A stretch of DNA of 64,000 nucleotides, from positions 1 to 64,000 of the forward strand of contig JAGYOG010000007.1 of assembly GCA_018399495.1 (NCBI GenBank), read 5' to 3'. Made by a program: the position numbers and the translations under genes. This document shows, in pieces, positions 8,429 to 17,034 of this stretch. This stretch comes from Sphaerochaeta sp. (lineage in GTDB: Bacteria > Spirochaetota > Spirochaetia > Sphaerochaetales > Sphaerochaetaceae). How positions within the stretch are numbered: the stretch's first letter is position 1; each line of letters starts with the position of its first letter. The notes beneath the pieces were generated by a model. That model did not search any database. It was not told where the DNA came from and saw only the letters and a list, made by a program, of their open reading frames with translations.

Positions 8429-9064
8429 ATGAACAATGACCAGCTGATACGAATCACCCGATACTATCGCTCACTTAATCGTCTCAAGACTATAGGACTT
8501 GAGAAAGTGTTTGCACACAACCTTGCCGATGCTGCAGGCGTTTCAGCTGCTATTGTACGCAAAGACTTTTCTCAACTGGGCATCCATGGCCAAAAACGTG
8601 GTGGATATGAACTCCATGATCTGCTCAAAGGCTTGGGGGAGATTCTCGGAAAAGGGGATAGCCAAAACTGTATCATTATTGGATGTGGAAGAATTGGAAA
8701 GGCATTGATGCACTACAACGGCTTTGAGCCTGACGGCATAAGGATAGTGGCGGGATTCGATAGTGATCCTTTGGTTTATAGCGACGCATCACATCCTGTT
8801 CCAATCTACCCCATCAGTCGCATTGATGAGGTTGTTGAGGCACTTGAAGTTAGCGCAGGTATTATCACGGTACCAGAACAGGCTGCACAGGACAGTTATG
8901 AACGGTTGCTCGCAGCAGGGGTCATGGGTATCCTGAACTTCAGTCCTATCACCCTTAAGGCACAGAAGCAGGAGGATGGACGATCTGCAGTGGTACATAA
9001 CATCAACATTGCCCTGGAGTTGGAACAGATTTTTTACGAGTTAAAATTCCCCAAGAATAGTTGA
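8429..9064 (+). CDS. rex: Redox-sensing transcriptional repressor Rex
   Basis: The 211-residue protein has an N-terminal winged helix (about 1-80; RKDFSQLGIHGQKRGGY is the characteristic recognition region). A Rossmann domain with IIGCGRIGKAL (about 83-93) binds NADH/NAD+. Rex is a dimeric repressor released from DNA by NADH and commonly controls fermentation and hydrogenase genes. It is divergent from the hydrogenase operon with a 177-base gap, which makes local control of that operon likely. An AGGAG-type site (ATAGGAG) precedes the ATG. Confidence 0.96.
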   Translation: MNNDQLIRITRYYRSLNRLKTIGLEKVFAHNLADAAGVSAAIVRKDFSQLGIHGQKRGGYELHDLLKGLGEILGKGDSQNCIIIGCGRIGKALMHYNGFEPDGIRIVAGFDSDPLVYSDASHPVPIYPISRIDEVVEALEVSAGIITVPEQAAQDSYERLLAAGVMGILNFSPITLKAQKQEDGRSAVVHNINIALELEQIFYELKFPKNS

Positions 9065-9069
9065 GGCTT

Positions 9070-10107
9070 CTAACGACGAGTGAGGGTCATCAATACCGGA
9101 AGGTGGTCGCTGACCCCATTTTTTATCCCTAAATCCCAATTATTTGGAGTTCCATCACTCTTTACTAGTAAGGGAAGCACACAGATGGAGAATGCGGTAT
9201 ACTCCCAACCCAATCCATCAAAGAGATACCCATTACCTAGTATCTGGTCATAGCGGTACCACTGACCTGTCCAGCAACAACTACCGGGGGGTGAGAGGAA
9301 CTCATACTGTGGATCCAGATACGGAGTATACCAACGGGACGGTCCAACCTTGCCCTTTTCACCGGTTACAGCAAGGGATCCCTTCTGTATGAACTGGCTG
9401 CTCTCGGGATGGGAGATATCCACCAAGGCGGTCTGCCTGCCCCCCGCATCCCATACTGCATCAGGGTTCTCATTGAAGTCCCCACAGAGCAAGGTCAGCT
9501 TTCCCTCATGACTCTTTGCCGCCTGAGATGCTGCCCCAGACAGGGCAATTCGTCTCCCTTCGGTCTCCTCATCCCCTCCTATCCTGCTCTTTGCATGCAG
9601 AGCAAAGACTACCACCTCTCCCCTGCTGGTTTCGATGGTTGCTTCCAGGAGCGGTCTGCACCCCGGGGCGGCATGCACAACAGAATCGGAGACAGGATGT
9701 CTGCTTATTATGGCAACAGCTATTGGACTATCCTTTCCTTTACTGACGGCATACCATCGATACCCTTTCCGGGAGAGATGGTAGTACAAGAGATCACGTA
9801 CAACAGTAGGACCTTCTACTTCTTGCAGTACAATAATGTCAGGCAAAGCAAGAGAAGGGTCCAGGAGTACGTTTGAGAGCGTTTTGAGTCGAAGGCGATA
9901 GGAGCCTTCATCCCAACTTTCAGGGTCTTGGTACTCCGCATATTCAGAGCCCTCGAGTTTTGCATCAAAGAGATTTTGCACATTGTACGAGAGCACAGCA
10001 AACGTCTTCTCATCGGGTGCAATGGTTGCATCGCACCCGGAGAACAACAAAAAAACTATACTGAGCAATAAGACTATCATGCCTCTTAAGAGCGTAATGT
10101 TCCACAA
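9070..10107 (-). CDS. Endonuclease/exonuclease/phosphatase-family lipoprotein
   Basis: The product of about 345 residues has a hydrophobic N-terminus ending in a lipobox LFSGC, then a DNase I-like domain. Family motifs are visible: LSYNVQNLFD, VLQEVEG, LLCGDFNENPD and, near the end, SDHLPVL. It probably hydrolyses a phosphodiester or phosphomonoester at the cell envelope; the substrate is unknown. The TTG at 10107 keeps a positive residue ahead of the signal core; ATG at 10080 is an alternative with an SD-like AGAGG too close to it. It follows the MFS-HEAT gene by 5 bases and is probably cotranscribed. Confidence 0.82.
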   Translation of the reverse strand: MWNITLLRGMIVLLLSIVFLLFSGCDATIAPDEKTFAVLSYNVQNLFDAKLEGSEYAEYQDPESWDEGSYRLRLKTLSNVLLDPSLALPDIIVLQEVEGPTVVRDLLYYHLSRKGYRWYAVSKGKDSPIAVAIISRHPVSDSVVHAAPGCRPLLEATIETSRGEVVVFALHAKSRIGGDEETEGRRIALSGAASQAAKSHEGKLTLLCGDFNENPDAVWDAGGRQTALVDISHPESSQFIQKGSLAVTGEKGKVGPSRWYTPYLDPQYEFLSPPGSCCWTGQWYRYDQILGNGYLFDGLGWEYTAFSICVLPLLVKSDGTPNNWDLGIKNGVSDHLPVLMTLTRR

Positions 10108-10112
10108 TTGCT

Positions 10113-12341
10113 TCAGTTCTGTGCGTTTTTTCCCAATGAATAACTGAAATAGAGCATAGCCACTGCATCCTGGATATCGAAGGCTTCGATATTCATCTCC
10201 TTTGCTTTCAACAAACCTTGCTTGAGATTCTCAAAACAAGGATCAAAGGAGACATCACTACTCTCCAAGATATCCATGCAGAAAGACCTGAGCGGCTCCC
10301 AATCCTTCTTCTCAAAGCAGGAGAGGACAGTCTTGTAGGCTTGGTCTATCTGATTCAAATCCCTTGCCTCTGAGAGGAATGGGGAGAGAAAATCCTTGGG
10401 ATACCCCAGATTCATCTGCTCGTACAGATGGGAAAGACGGGGAGAACCAAACTTCAGGAAGGTAGCGATAACCGCGTAACGGGTCTGCCGGAAGGTGGCA
10501 CTACGCCCTTGCTCTATGGAGATGAAGAACTCCTGGTAGAAACTCCCTTCCTTGTCCATAAATCGCTTGGCGATGAGATAGTCAATGATCTCATCAATGT
10601 GCTTCGCTGAATGGCTCAGCTCATTGACCAAGGGAAGGTACTCAATGCCCTCAGTGATATGAGCGAGGGATTTACTTGCCATTGAACGTACCGATGACCA
10701 CCTACCGTGAAGCATGAGGCTCACCAAGGCATTCTTCGCTTTCTCTTCCTTCTTGTACGCACCGAGGGAGGCAATGGCATCGAGCTGGACGTAGGAGTCA
10801 TCATCCTGTGCAACAACGATCAAATCATCGAGCAATGCTTTTCTCGGACGATCACCGAGAGCCCTTACGGCATCCCGTTTATCAGGAGAGAAAGGACTTC
10901 TAAGAATCAAGCGAAGCTCGCTGGTGGCAAGATTGTTCAGGTTCCCTCCAAGAGAGAGCATCAGGAATCTGCGTTTGGCAGGGTCACGGGTCCTCTCGAG
11001 CTTCTCAATCATGGAGACTGCCCTCAGTCCATGCATACTGAAAATCACCTGTGCTGCCTGCTGTGAGCTGTACGCACCAAACTCCTGCAACCGTGAAGCA
11101 ACCAAGATTTCTACGGCTGTAAGCAAAATTGCAAAGAGGAACACCAGGGTGTACCCGTTTCCTGCCGAAATCCCATCGACAACGAACAACTCCCTGGCAA
11201 CGTGGCCGAGGTCGCCAAGCAACCCACTGATCATGCCGACAAAGAATGCGACAATGGCAACGAAGAAATTGACCATTGAGTTGAATGCAACCGTCTCATC
11301 ATCAGGCATCACCTGAGTAATCAAACGATAGACAAGCATACTGATCAAGGCTATGAAAAAGTTAGTGAAGAAACCAAGGACAAAAAACCAGACGGGGTTC
11401 GCCTCAGGGGTAATCAAGGCCCAGGCCATGAAAAAGAAGAGGGAGAAAATCGTAGAGAAGAGCACCAACGGCCGGCTTCCCAAGCGGTCAGAGAACTGCT
11501 TGCTGATGAAGCTTGCTGCCATGACCGAGAGTCCCAGGACTACCGAGTAGACAACAACCAAGGAATTGGAGAGACCAAGCTCAATACGGAGGAACGGAGT
11601 AGTAAGGGCAAAGACAACCGCTACAGCAGTGGAAAGCCATCTCAGGTAGAGCCTTCTGCTGAAGGCTGCCTGCTTCATTGCTTCCTTGAGAAGAACCAAT
11701 ACCCCTCTACCCTTTTTGTAATCTACAGTACTGCGGCTGGGTATAAGTGCCATTTCCCGACTTGCCATAAAGTTCACCAACACGCCAAGAATCTGCATAC
11801 TCACCAGGCCAATTAGCCCGCTGAAACGCTGTATGCCCAGCACCAATGCTGAGATACATCGTACCACCAGAGAAGAACTCTGATACGCTGCATTCACATT
11901 AGCAACGACTTTGCCACGGTTGGCAATGCTGCTGATACTCTTGAGCGTGGAGTCGATGAGGGCTATGCCGATCATCCTGAATACATTGAACAGGGTGTAG
12001 ACAGAGAGTAGAAGCAGTATTGCCCAATCCCCGCTGAGGAAGAAGAGTCCAAGGTACCCGAGAGAGACGAACCCACGGAGAATCCAGACGAGGGACTGTA
12101 CCTTCACCTGATTTCTTCCCTTGAAAATCTGAGGAACGAAAGGTAGCACAATTCCAGCAATATAGCTTGCAGATGCAATGTATCCCAAGGCGATGTTGCT
12201 GGCACCAAAATAAATAGCAAGCAAATAGACAATTGTATCGCCGAGGAGGCTGTAGGCTACGCCATTGTACAACTCCTGACGATACATGTGTTTTCTTCCC
12301 AGTGTTTTTTCTTTTTCACTGAGGAATCGAGTCTTGGGCAT
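10113..12341 (-). CDS. MFS transporter fused to a C-terminal HEAT-repeat-like domain
   Basis: The 742-residue protein has about 12 hydrophobic segments over residues 1-440, in an MFS arrangement. About 300 soluble residues with repeated helical pairs follow, for example LRLILRSPFSPDKRDAVRAL and SYVQLDAIASLGAYKKEE, which resemble HEAT/PBS repeats. The substrate is unknown. The cytoplasmic repeat domain may bind a partner or sense a ligand. The gene starts 6 bases after the clpP stop without a clear ribosome site of its own, so translation may be coupled to clpP. Confidence 0.8.
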   Translation of the reverse strand: MPKTRFLSEKEKTLGRKHMYRQELYNGVAYSLLGDTIVYLLAIYFGASNIALGYIASASYIAGIVLPFVPQIFKGRNQVKVQSLVWILRGFVSLGYLGLFFLSGDWAILLLLSVYTLFNVFRMIGIALIDSTLKSISSIANRGKVVANVNAAYQSSSLVVRCISALVLGIQRFSGLIGLVSMQILGVLVNFMASREMALIPSRSTVDYKKGRGVLVLLKEAMKQAAFSRRLYLRWLSTAVAVVFALTTPFLRIELGLSNSLVVVYSVVLGLSVMAASFISKQFSDRLGSRPLVLFSTIFSLFFFMAWALITPEANPVWFFVLGFFTNFFIALISMLVYRLITQVMPDDETVAFNSMVNFFVAIVAFFVGMISGLLGDLGHVARELFVVDGISAGNGYTLVFLFAILLTAVEILVASRLQEFGAYSSQQAAQVIFSMHGLRAVSMIEKLERTRDPAKRRFLMLSLGGNLNNLATSELRLILRSPFSPDKRDAVRALGDRPRKALLDDLIVVAQDDDSYVQLDAIASLGAYKKEEKAKNALVSLMLHGRWSSVRSMASKSLAHITEGIEYLPLVNELSHSAKHIDEIIDYLIAKRFMDKEGSFYQEFFISIEQGRSATFRQTRYAVIATFLKFGSPRLSHLYEQMNLGYPKDFLSPFLSEARDLNQIDQAYKTVLSCFEKKDWEPLRSFCMDILESSDVSFDPCFENLKQGLLKAKEMNIEAFDIQDAVAMLYFSYSLGKNAQN

Positions 12342-12347
12342 GAGTAG

Positions 12348-12923
12348 TTACAATTCACTCCGTTGGGTGATAATTTTGCTGACTAGGCCATAGTTAAGTG
12401 CTTCATCTGCACTGAGCCAATGATCCCGTTCGGTATCGCTGCGCACTTCCTCAAGGCTCTTACCTGTCTCTTGTGCAATGAGTTTGTCAAGTTTCTCACG
12501 CAATTTCTCCAGATGCTGGGCGTGAATCTCTATATCAGTGGCAACCCCTCTCATCCCGCTCATCGGTTGATGAATCAGATAGGTGGAGTTGGGCAGTGCG
12601 ATACGTTGCTCCTTGGGAACAGCCAAGAGGACCAAGGCAGCAGCACTTGCCACCAAGCCCATTCCTATCATGGTAACGGGAGCATTGATGAAACGTGCCA
12701 TGTCAAAGATGGCATAGCCGGCATCGACATCCCCACCAGGGCTGTTGATGAAAATCTTGATCTGTTCATCGCTCTCACCCTCAAGGATGAGCATCTGCTT
12801 GACAACGGACTCCGCGCTCTCCTTGTTGATCTCTCCGGAGAGAAGGATGGAACGGGTTTTTAGGAGTTTTTCCTGTATCTGTGGATCCTGCGTTGCAGGC
12901 TTTTTTTCTTCTTCTTGTGGCAT
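12348..12923 (-). CDS. clpP: ATP-dependent Clp protease proteolytic subunit
   Basis: The 191-residue protein has the ClpP fold with SPGGDVDAGYAIFDMA and a catalytic triad placed at Ser93 (VASAAA), His118 (YLIHQP) and Asp167 (ERDHWL). The residues around the serine differ from the usual ASMGA, so this is a divergent ClpP, perhaps a second paralogue. ATG at 12923 is chosen for the GAGGGG just upstream; the longer frame to 12977 begins inside the predicted leader. A good promoter lies at 12967-12995. Confidence 0.92.
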   Translation of the reverse strand: MPQEEEKKPATQDPQIQEKLLKTRSILLSGEINKESAESVVKQMLILEGESDEQIKIFINSPGGDVDAGYAIFDMARFINAPVTMIGMGLVASAAALVLLAVPKEQRIALPNSTYLIHQPMSGMRGVATDIEIHAQHLEKLREKLDKLIAQETGKSLEEVRSDTERDHWLSADEALNYGLVSKIITQRSEL

Positions 12924-12966
12924 GTGCCCCTCACTCAAACTGGTTTTGATGCAGAACATCAAGGCA

Positions 12967-12995
12967 AGTATACACACATAGTCTCATTCTTGCAA
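12967..12995 (-). promoter_or_regulatory. Probable clpP promoter
   Basis: On the minus strand TTGCAA (12990-12995), a 17-base spacer and TATACT (12967-12972) form a near-consensus sigma-70 promoter. It gives a leader of roughly 35-40 bases before clpP. No heat-shock CIRCE element is seen. Confidence 0.65.
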
Positions 12996-13074
12996 AGGCA
13001 TAGCAGGCAAGAAAGAGGGGATGTAGGCAGAAAGGATATGAAACAGTATACTGAGGGCATTAGGAGAACAGTGT

Positions 13075-13956
13075 ATGAAATGTGCTACGGTTGCCATTAT
13101 CGGCCGACCATCAGCTGGAAAGAGCACCTTGCTCAATACGATTTGTGAGATGAAGGTCTCCATTACCGCCAGTACCCCACAGACCACCAGGAACGCAATC
13201 AGGGGTATCTTTACCGATGAGAGAGGCCAGTTGATCTTCACCGATACACCTGGTTTCCACCTGAGTGAAAAAACGTTGAACAAACGACTGCAGGATACTG
13301 CCTTGAGGACCCTTGAAGAGAACGATGCAGTTCTCTACCTCATTGATGCAAAACGCAGTGCAGGAGAAGAGGAGAAAGCCCTTGCCTCCCATATTGCCAA
13401 GTTGAAGACCCCGGTCATCTGTGTCATCAACAAGACCGATATTCTCAAGGAACAGGAACTAACAGAAGCCCAAGCATTCCTTAATGAGATGTTGCCAGGA
13501 AAAACAGTACTGGGAGCTTCAGCCAAGCTTGATGAAGGAGTCGATGAAATTCTCATCGAGCTGTTCAAGCATGCACCAGAGGGCGAGCTACTCTACCCTG
13601 CTGACGCATACACTGACCAGAACCTTGAATTCCGTATCAGTGAGATCATCCGTGAGAAGGCTATCAATTTGGTGAACGAGGAGATTCCTCATGCCATCTA
13701 TGTCGAAATTGCCGACATTGAATACAGTGAGGAAAACAACACGGTTTGGGTGCGGGCATTCATCGTGGTGGAACGCGATACGCAGAAGGGCATTGTTGTG
13801 GGTAAGCGAGGAGTGGGTATTGCTAAAATCCGCAAGGGTGCCGAGCCTGAGATCCGCGATATCTTCCCCGGCAAGAAACTCCGCCTCGACCTCAGGGTCA
13901 AAGCCCAGGACAAGTGGAGAAACAACTCCATCATCCTAGACAGGATCCTCCGCTAG
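13075..13956 (+). CDS. era: GTPase Era
   Basis: The 293-residue protein has G1 GRPSAGKST (10-18), G3 DTPG (57-60) and G4 NKTD (119-122). A C-terminal KH domain with GIVVGKRGVGIAKI follows. Era binds the 3' end of 16S rRNA and assists 30S maturation. AGGAG lies 8 bases before the ATG. Its stop overlaps the stop of the convergent reductase gene within CTAG. Confidence 0.96.
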   Translation: MKCATVAIIGRPSAGKSTLLNTICEMKVSITASTPQTTRNAIRGIFTDERGQLIFTDTPGFHLSEKTLNKRLQDTALRTLEENDAVLYLIDAKRSAGEEEKALASHIAKLKTPVICVINKTDILKEQELTEAQAFLNEMLPGKTVLGASAKLDEGVDEILIELFKHAPEGELLYPADAYTDQNLEFRISEIIREKAINLVNEEIPHAIYVEIADIEYSEENNTVWVRAFIVVERDTQKGIVVGKRGVGIAKIRKGAEPEIRDIFPGKKLRLDLRVKAQDKWRNNSIILDRILR

Positions 13957-14573
13957 CGAATAAAATTGGTGGCTATGCGTTTCTCTGGAACAGGCTTCTT
14001 CACGGTGTCCTTTCCTGCTTCGATGCAGGAGAGCAACCAAGCGAGGTTTGCCCCCAGATAACGCATGACCTGCAGTCCTTCCAAGTCCTGCTCCACTTCC
14101 TGGACATTATTCCCATGAACGCTGTTCCAGTACGTGGAGGAGACCACCGGCATCTGGCTGATGGTGAAATACTTGTTCAACTGGTCGAAGGTAGCGCTTG
14201 CGCCACCCCTTCTGCAAGAGACCACAGCGGCCCCCGGCTTGAGTGCCATCTGCTTGGAGGCAACTCGGAACATTCTATCAAGGAACGCGCTGCCAGCCCC
14301 AGCGGCAGAGGCATAGTGTACCGCTGAGCCCAACACAAGGGCGTCAGCCTCGGCAGCTTTCTTTGCAACCTCATTGACCGAATCATCGGTAAATACGCAT
14401 GAACCATGCTTAAAACAGTACCCACAATCGGTACATCCATGTAGGCTACCCTTGCCGATCCAGAGAATCTCACTGTCAATATTCCACTGACTCAGTACAG
14501 ATGCCACCTCTTGTAGTGCACGGTTGGTGCAGCCATTCTCATGTGGGCTGGTGTTGATCATCAAAACATTCAT
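13953..14573 (-). CDS. NADPH-dependent FMN reductase / flavodoxin-fold protein
   Basis: The 206-residue protein begins MNVLMINTSPHENGCTNRAL, the FMN phosphate-binding start of the family. It carries CTDCGYC (about 47-53), the Cys-rich variant seen in iron-sulfur flavoprotein-like reductases. LGSAVHYASAAG follows in the middle. It probably transfers electrons from NAD(P)H through FMN; the substrate is unknown. AAAGGAG lies 6 bases upstream of the start. Confidence 0.85.
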   Translation of the reverse strand: MNVLMINTSPHENGCTNRALQEVASVLSQWNIDSEILWIGKGSLHGCTDCGYCFKHGSCVFTDDSVNEVAKKAAEADALVLGSAVHYASAAGAGSAFLDRMFRVASKQMALKPGAAVVSCRRGGASATFDQLNKYFTISQMPVVSSTYWNSVHGNNVQEVEQDLEGLQVMRYLGANLAWLLSCIEAGKDTVKKPVPEKRIATNFIR

Positions 14574-14608
14574 CTAAAACTCCTTTTTCCCTGGTCTTAT
14601 AACAACAA

Positions 14609-14631
14609 CAGGGAGCCAATCAAGCTCCCTG
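14609..14631 (-). terminator. Rho-independent terminator after lysK
   Basis: CAGGGAGC (14609-14616) pairs with GCTCCCTG (14624-14631) around a 7-base loop. On the minus strand the stem is followed by TTGTTGTT, so it fits termination of lysK transcription before the reductase gene. Confidence 0.7.
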
Positions 14632-14653
14632 CCAAACATACATCCAACTTAGC

Positions 14654-16228
14654 TTAGTACCGTCCGAGAATGGAAAGTACTTTCTCCTTGCCGCAGGTCT
14701 GCAGGAAAGGTCCAAGTTTCGGTCCCTTTTCCTTCCCGATCATGATGCGGTAGATCAGCTTGAAGAATGCTCCTGTATCCAGGTCATTGTCTTTTGCTGA
14801 GTCATAGAGGCGAGTGGTGTACTCTTTATTTTCAATCTGGTCCATGACCTTCACAACCTCCCTCAGGGCATGCACAGCAGCAAGCTCCTGATCGGTGAGT
14901 TCAACCAAGGGATCGTTCTCATTGGACAGGCGGTACTTGAAGTCCTCTGGAGCAAAGGTGGTGATCCAGTTCCAGGCACACTTGCAGCGCTCCCTAAGTC
15001 TGTCCCTTTGGCTGTCGGTCATATCGTCCAAGGTTGAGATTGCCCTTTCGATGTCCCCTTCATGGAGCTGCAAGAGGTTACAGAGGTGGCGGAAGGGAAT
15101 CTGGTAGCTGGGCTCGGAGGGCATCCCCTTCACCTGGCTGAGTTCGTAGATCCGCTTCTCTTTTCCCTTGCGTTTCTCATTCACTTTCTGCAGACCGAAG
15201 TAGATTCGCTCACAGGTATCGTAGTCCTCATAGATCTTCAGAACATCGAGGTCGAAGGAGATGGCAAACTCTGTATTCGGCCGGGTTCCGGCGAACATGT
15301 AGCGGGTTACCTCAGGAGTATAGACTTCCAGGACATCATAGAGTGAGACAACTTCGCCGCTGGATGAGGATATCTTTCCACCACGTCCCTTGATACTGAT
15401 AAAGTCGTACTGGAAGGAAACAGGAGCTTCCCCATCAAATACCTGAACCATCTTGCGGGAGGTATCGAAGGAACCGCCTTCACTGTGGTGGTCTTTCCCT
15501 GCAGGCTCGAAATCTACCTGCTCATGTGCCCAACGCATGGGCCAGTCAAGGCGCCACGGTAGTTTTGCACAGCTGGTAGTTCTCAGGTCGACGGTTTCCG
15601 TCTGACCAGTCTCATCATCCCGGTAGGTGATGTTCCACTCTCCGTCCCAATCGAGTACAGTCGTGGTATCCTTGTCGGTGAAGTTGGAGAAGACCGAAAC
15701 AGGCCACCAATCTTTTTCCAATGGTTCAGTCCTGAACTCATCAAGGATGGTGCGGATCTCATCTCGCTTCTCCAAGGCAAGACGCATACCTTCAGCATAT
15801 TTGCCATCCCGGTACCGTTTCGCCTGGTAGATATACTCAGGTTCCACTCCAACAGCGGGAAGAATGCGCTCTACATCCTTTTCGTTGCCACGTGCATAGT
15901 TCTCAGCACGTCCAAGGGTATCGGGAACGAGGGTAATGGGTTTACGGAGGTAGGTTGCGAGCATTTCAGGCTCGGGCATGTTCTTGGGAACCTTCCTAAA
16001 CACATCGTAGTCGTCCCAACTGTAGATGAAACGGACGTTTTTCCCTTTCTCCCGCAGTGCTCTTACCACCAGTGCAACCGAGATGATCTCCCGGAAGTTT
16101 CCTATATGGACTGTGCCAGAAGGGGTAATGCCGGAAGCACAGGTATAGTGCTCCTTCTCCCCTTTCTCACGAATAATCTTGTCGGCGTATATATCCGCCC
16201 AATGTGTAGATACGTTCTTTTCGCTCAT
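14654..16228 (-). CDS. lysK: Lysyl-tRNA synthetase, class I
   Basis: The 524-residue enzyme charges tRNA-Lys. The class I signature HIGN is at 41-44 (TPSGTVHIGNFRE) and the KMSKS-equivalent KISSS at about 285-289. Class I LysRS is typical of archaea, alphaproteobacteria and spirochaetes, and this supports the taxonomic placement. There is no Shine-Dalgarno sequence. A promoter with its -10 eight bases from the ATG suggests a leaderless mRNA. Confidence 0.96.
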   Translation of the reverse strand: MSEKNVSTHWADIYADKIIREKGEKEHYTCASGITPSGTVHIGNFREIISVALVVRALREKGKNVRFIYSWDDYDVFRKVPKNMPEPEMLATYLRKPITLVPDTLGRAENYARGNEKDVERILPAVGVEPEYIYQAKRYRDGKYAEGMRLALEKRDEIRTILDEFRTEPLEKDWWPVSVFSNFTDKDTTTVLDWDGEWNITYRDDETGQTETVDLRTTSCAKLPWRLDWPMRWAHEQVDFEPAGKDHHSEGGSFDTSRKMVQVFDGEAPVSFQYDFISIKGRGGKISSSSGEVVSLYDVLEVYTPEVTRYMFAGTRPNTEFAISFDLDVLKIYEDYDTCERIYFGLQKVNEKRKGKEKRIYELSQVKGMPSEPSYQIPFRHLCNLLQLHEGDIERAISTLDDMTDSQRDRLRERCKCAWNWITTFAPEDFKYRLSNENDPLVELTDQELAAVHALREVVKVMDQIENKEYTTRLYDSAKDNDLDTGAFFKLIYRIMIGKEKGPKLGPFLQTCGKEKVLSILGRY

Positions 16229-16236
16229 AACCGTCG

Positions 16237-16265
16237 ATTATAGTGAAACACTGCCATGAGTTCAA
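16237..16265 (-). promoter_or_regulatory. lysK promoter, probably leaderless
   Basis: On the minus strand TTGAAC (16260-16265), a 17-base spacer and TATAAT (16237-16242) stand eight bases before the lysK ATG at 16228. Transcription would start about two bases ahead of the start codon. Confidence 0.65.
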
Positions 16266-16272
16266 CTGCTGG

Positions 16273-16302
16273 TTGCCAAAACAAAGAGCGAGAGCGTATA
16301 CT
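16273..16302 (+). promoter_or_regulatory. rlpA promoter, probably leaderless
   Basis: TTGCCA (16273-16278), an 18-base spacer and TATACT (16297-16302) stand seven bases before the ATG at 16310. No ribosome-binding site is present between. Confidence 0.6.
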
Positions 16303-16309
16303 CTTGAGT

Positions 16310-16975
16310 ATGAAACGATTGATGGCTTTGCTAGTAGTGGTGCTTCTTTGCTCAAGCTTCCTCTTTGCTGAAGAGGAAGAGAAGTTGCAACCCGGTACGG
16401 TAATAGAGAGAGGGATAGCATCCTGGTACACCAGTGACAAAAGTGAGAGTCTTACTGCCAATGGTGAAACATTCGACCCTACCAGTCTTTCAGCTGCCCA
16501 CAAGAGCCTGAAGTTCGGGACCATCGTCCGGGTGACAAACAAGGACAATGGTAGGAGTGTCGATGTCAGGATCAATGACCGGGGGCCGTATGTCGATGGA
16601 AGAATCATCGACCTGACCCCATCCTCGGCTGAACAGATCGATATGCTCGACGCTGGTATTGCCAATGTTGAGTTGACCCTTATCTTCGAGCCTGAGATTC
16701 CCGAGTCAAAGTACAAGAGGGCTGGTGATACCGGTTGGTTCCAGATCCAGGTCGGAGCATACTCTTCTCTGCTCACTGCCTATGCACAGTATGACCGAAT
16801 ACTCAATGCAGGGCTGAAGCCCTATGCTGAGCAACTCCCCGAGAGCAAGGCAGTACGACTGACTGTCAGGTGGATCCCTGCCTATCAGTTACAGAGGACG
16901 ATGCAGGCACTCTCAGCATTGGGCTTCTCTGAGAGTAATGTGTTGAAGAAGAGTGAGGATAATCCGTACCGATAA
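16310..16975 (+). CDS. rlpA: RlpA-like septal ring lytic transglycosylase with SPOR domain
   Basis: The 221-residue protein has a signal peptide (MKRLMALLVVVLLCSS...), then a double-psi beta-barrel domain. Family motifs are IASWYTSDKSES, NGETFDP, AAHKSLKFGT and VRINDRGPYV. A C-terminal SPOR-like domain (FQIQVGAYSSLLTAYAQYDR) follows. RlpA binds and, in some species, cleaves denuded septal glycan. ATG at 16310 is chosen over the longer frame from 16256 because it gives a proper signal peptide and fits the promoter. Confidence 0.9.
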   Translation: MKRLMALLVVVLLCSSFLFAEEEEKLQPGTVIERGIASWYTSDKSESLTANGETFDPTSLSAAHKSLKFGTIVRVTNKDNGRSVDVRINDRGPYVDGRIIDLTPSSAEQIDMLDAGIANVELTLIFEPEIPESKYKRAGDTGWFQIQVGAYSSLLTAYAQYDRILNAGLKPYAEQLPESKAVRLTVRWIPAYQLQRTMQALSALGFSESNVLKKSEDNPYR

Positions 16976-16999
16976 TACAGAAAAACATAACACCCTAAG

Positions 17000-17026
17000 A
17001 ACGGCGCCCTGAAAGAGGACGCCGTT
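17000..17026. terminator. Hairpin between rlpA and the decayed oxidoreductase gene
   Basis: AACGGCG (17000-17006) pairs with CGCCGTT (17020-17026), followed by TATTGTCTTT on the plus strand. It terminates rlpA and could once have served the convergent gene. Confidence 0.7.
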
Positions 17027-17034
17027 TATTGTCT

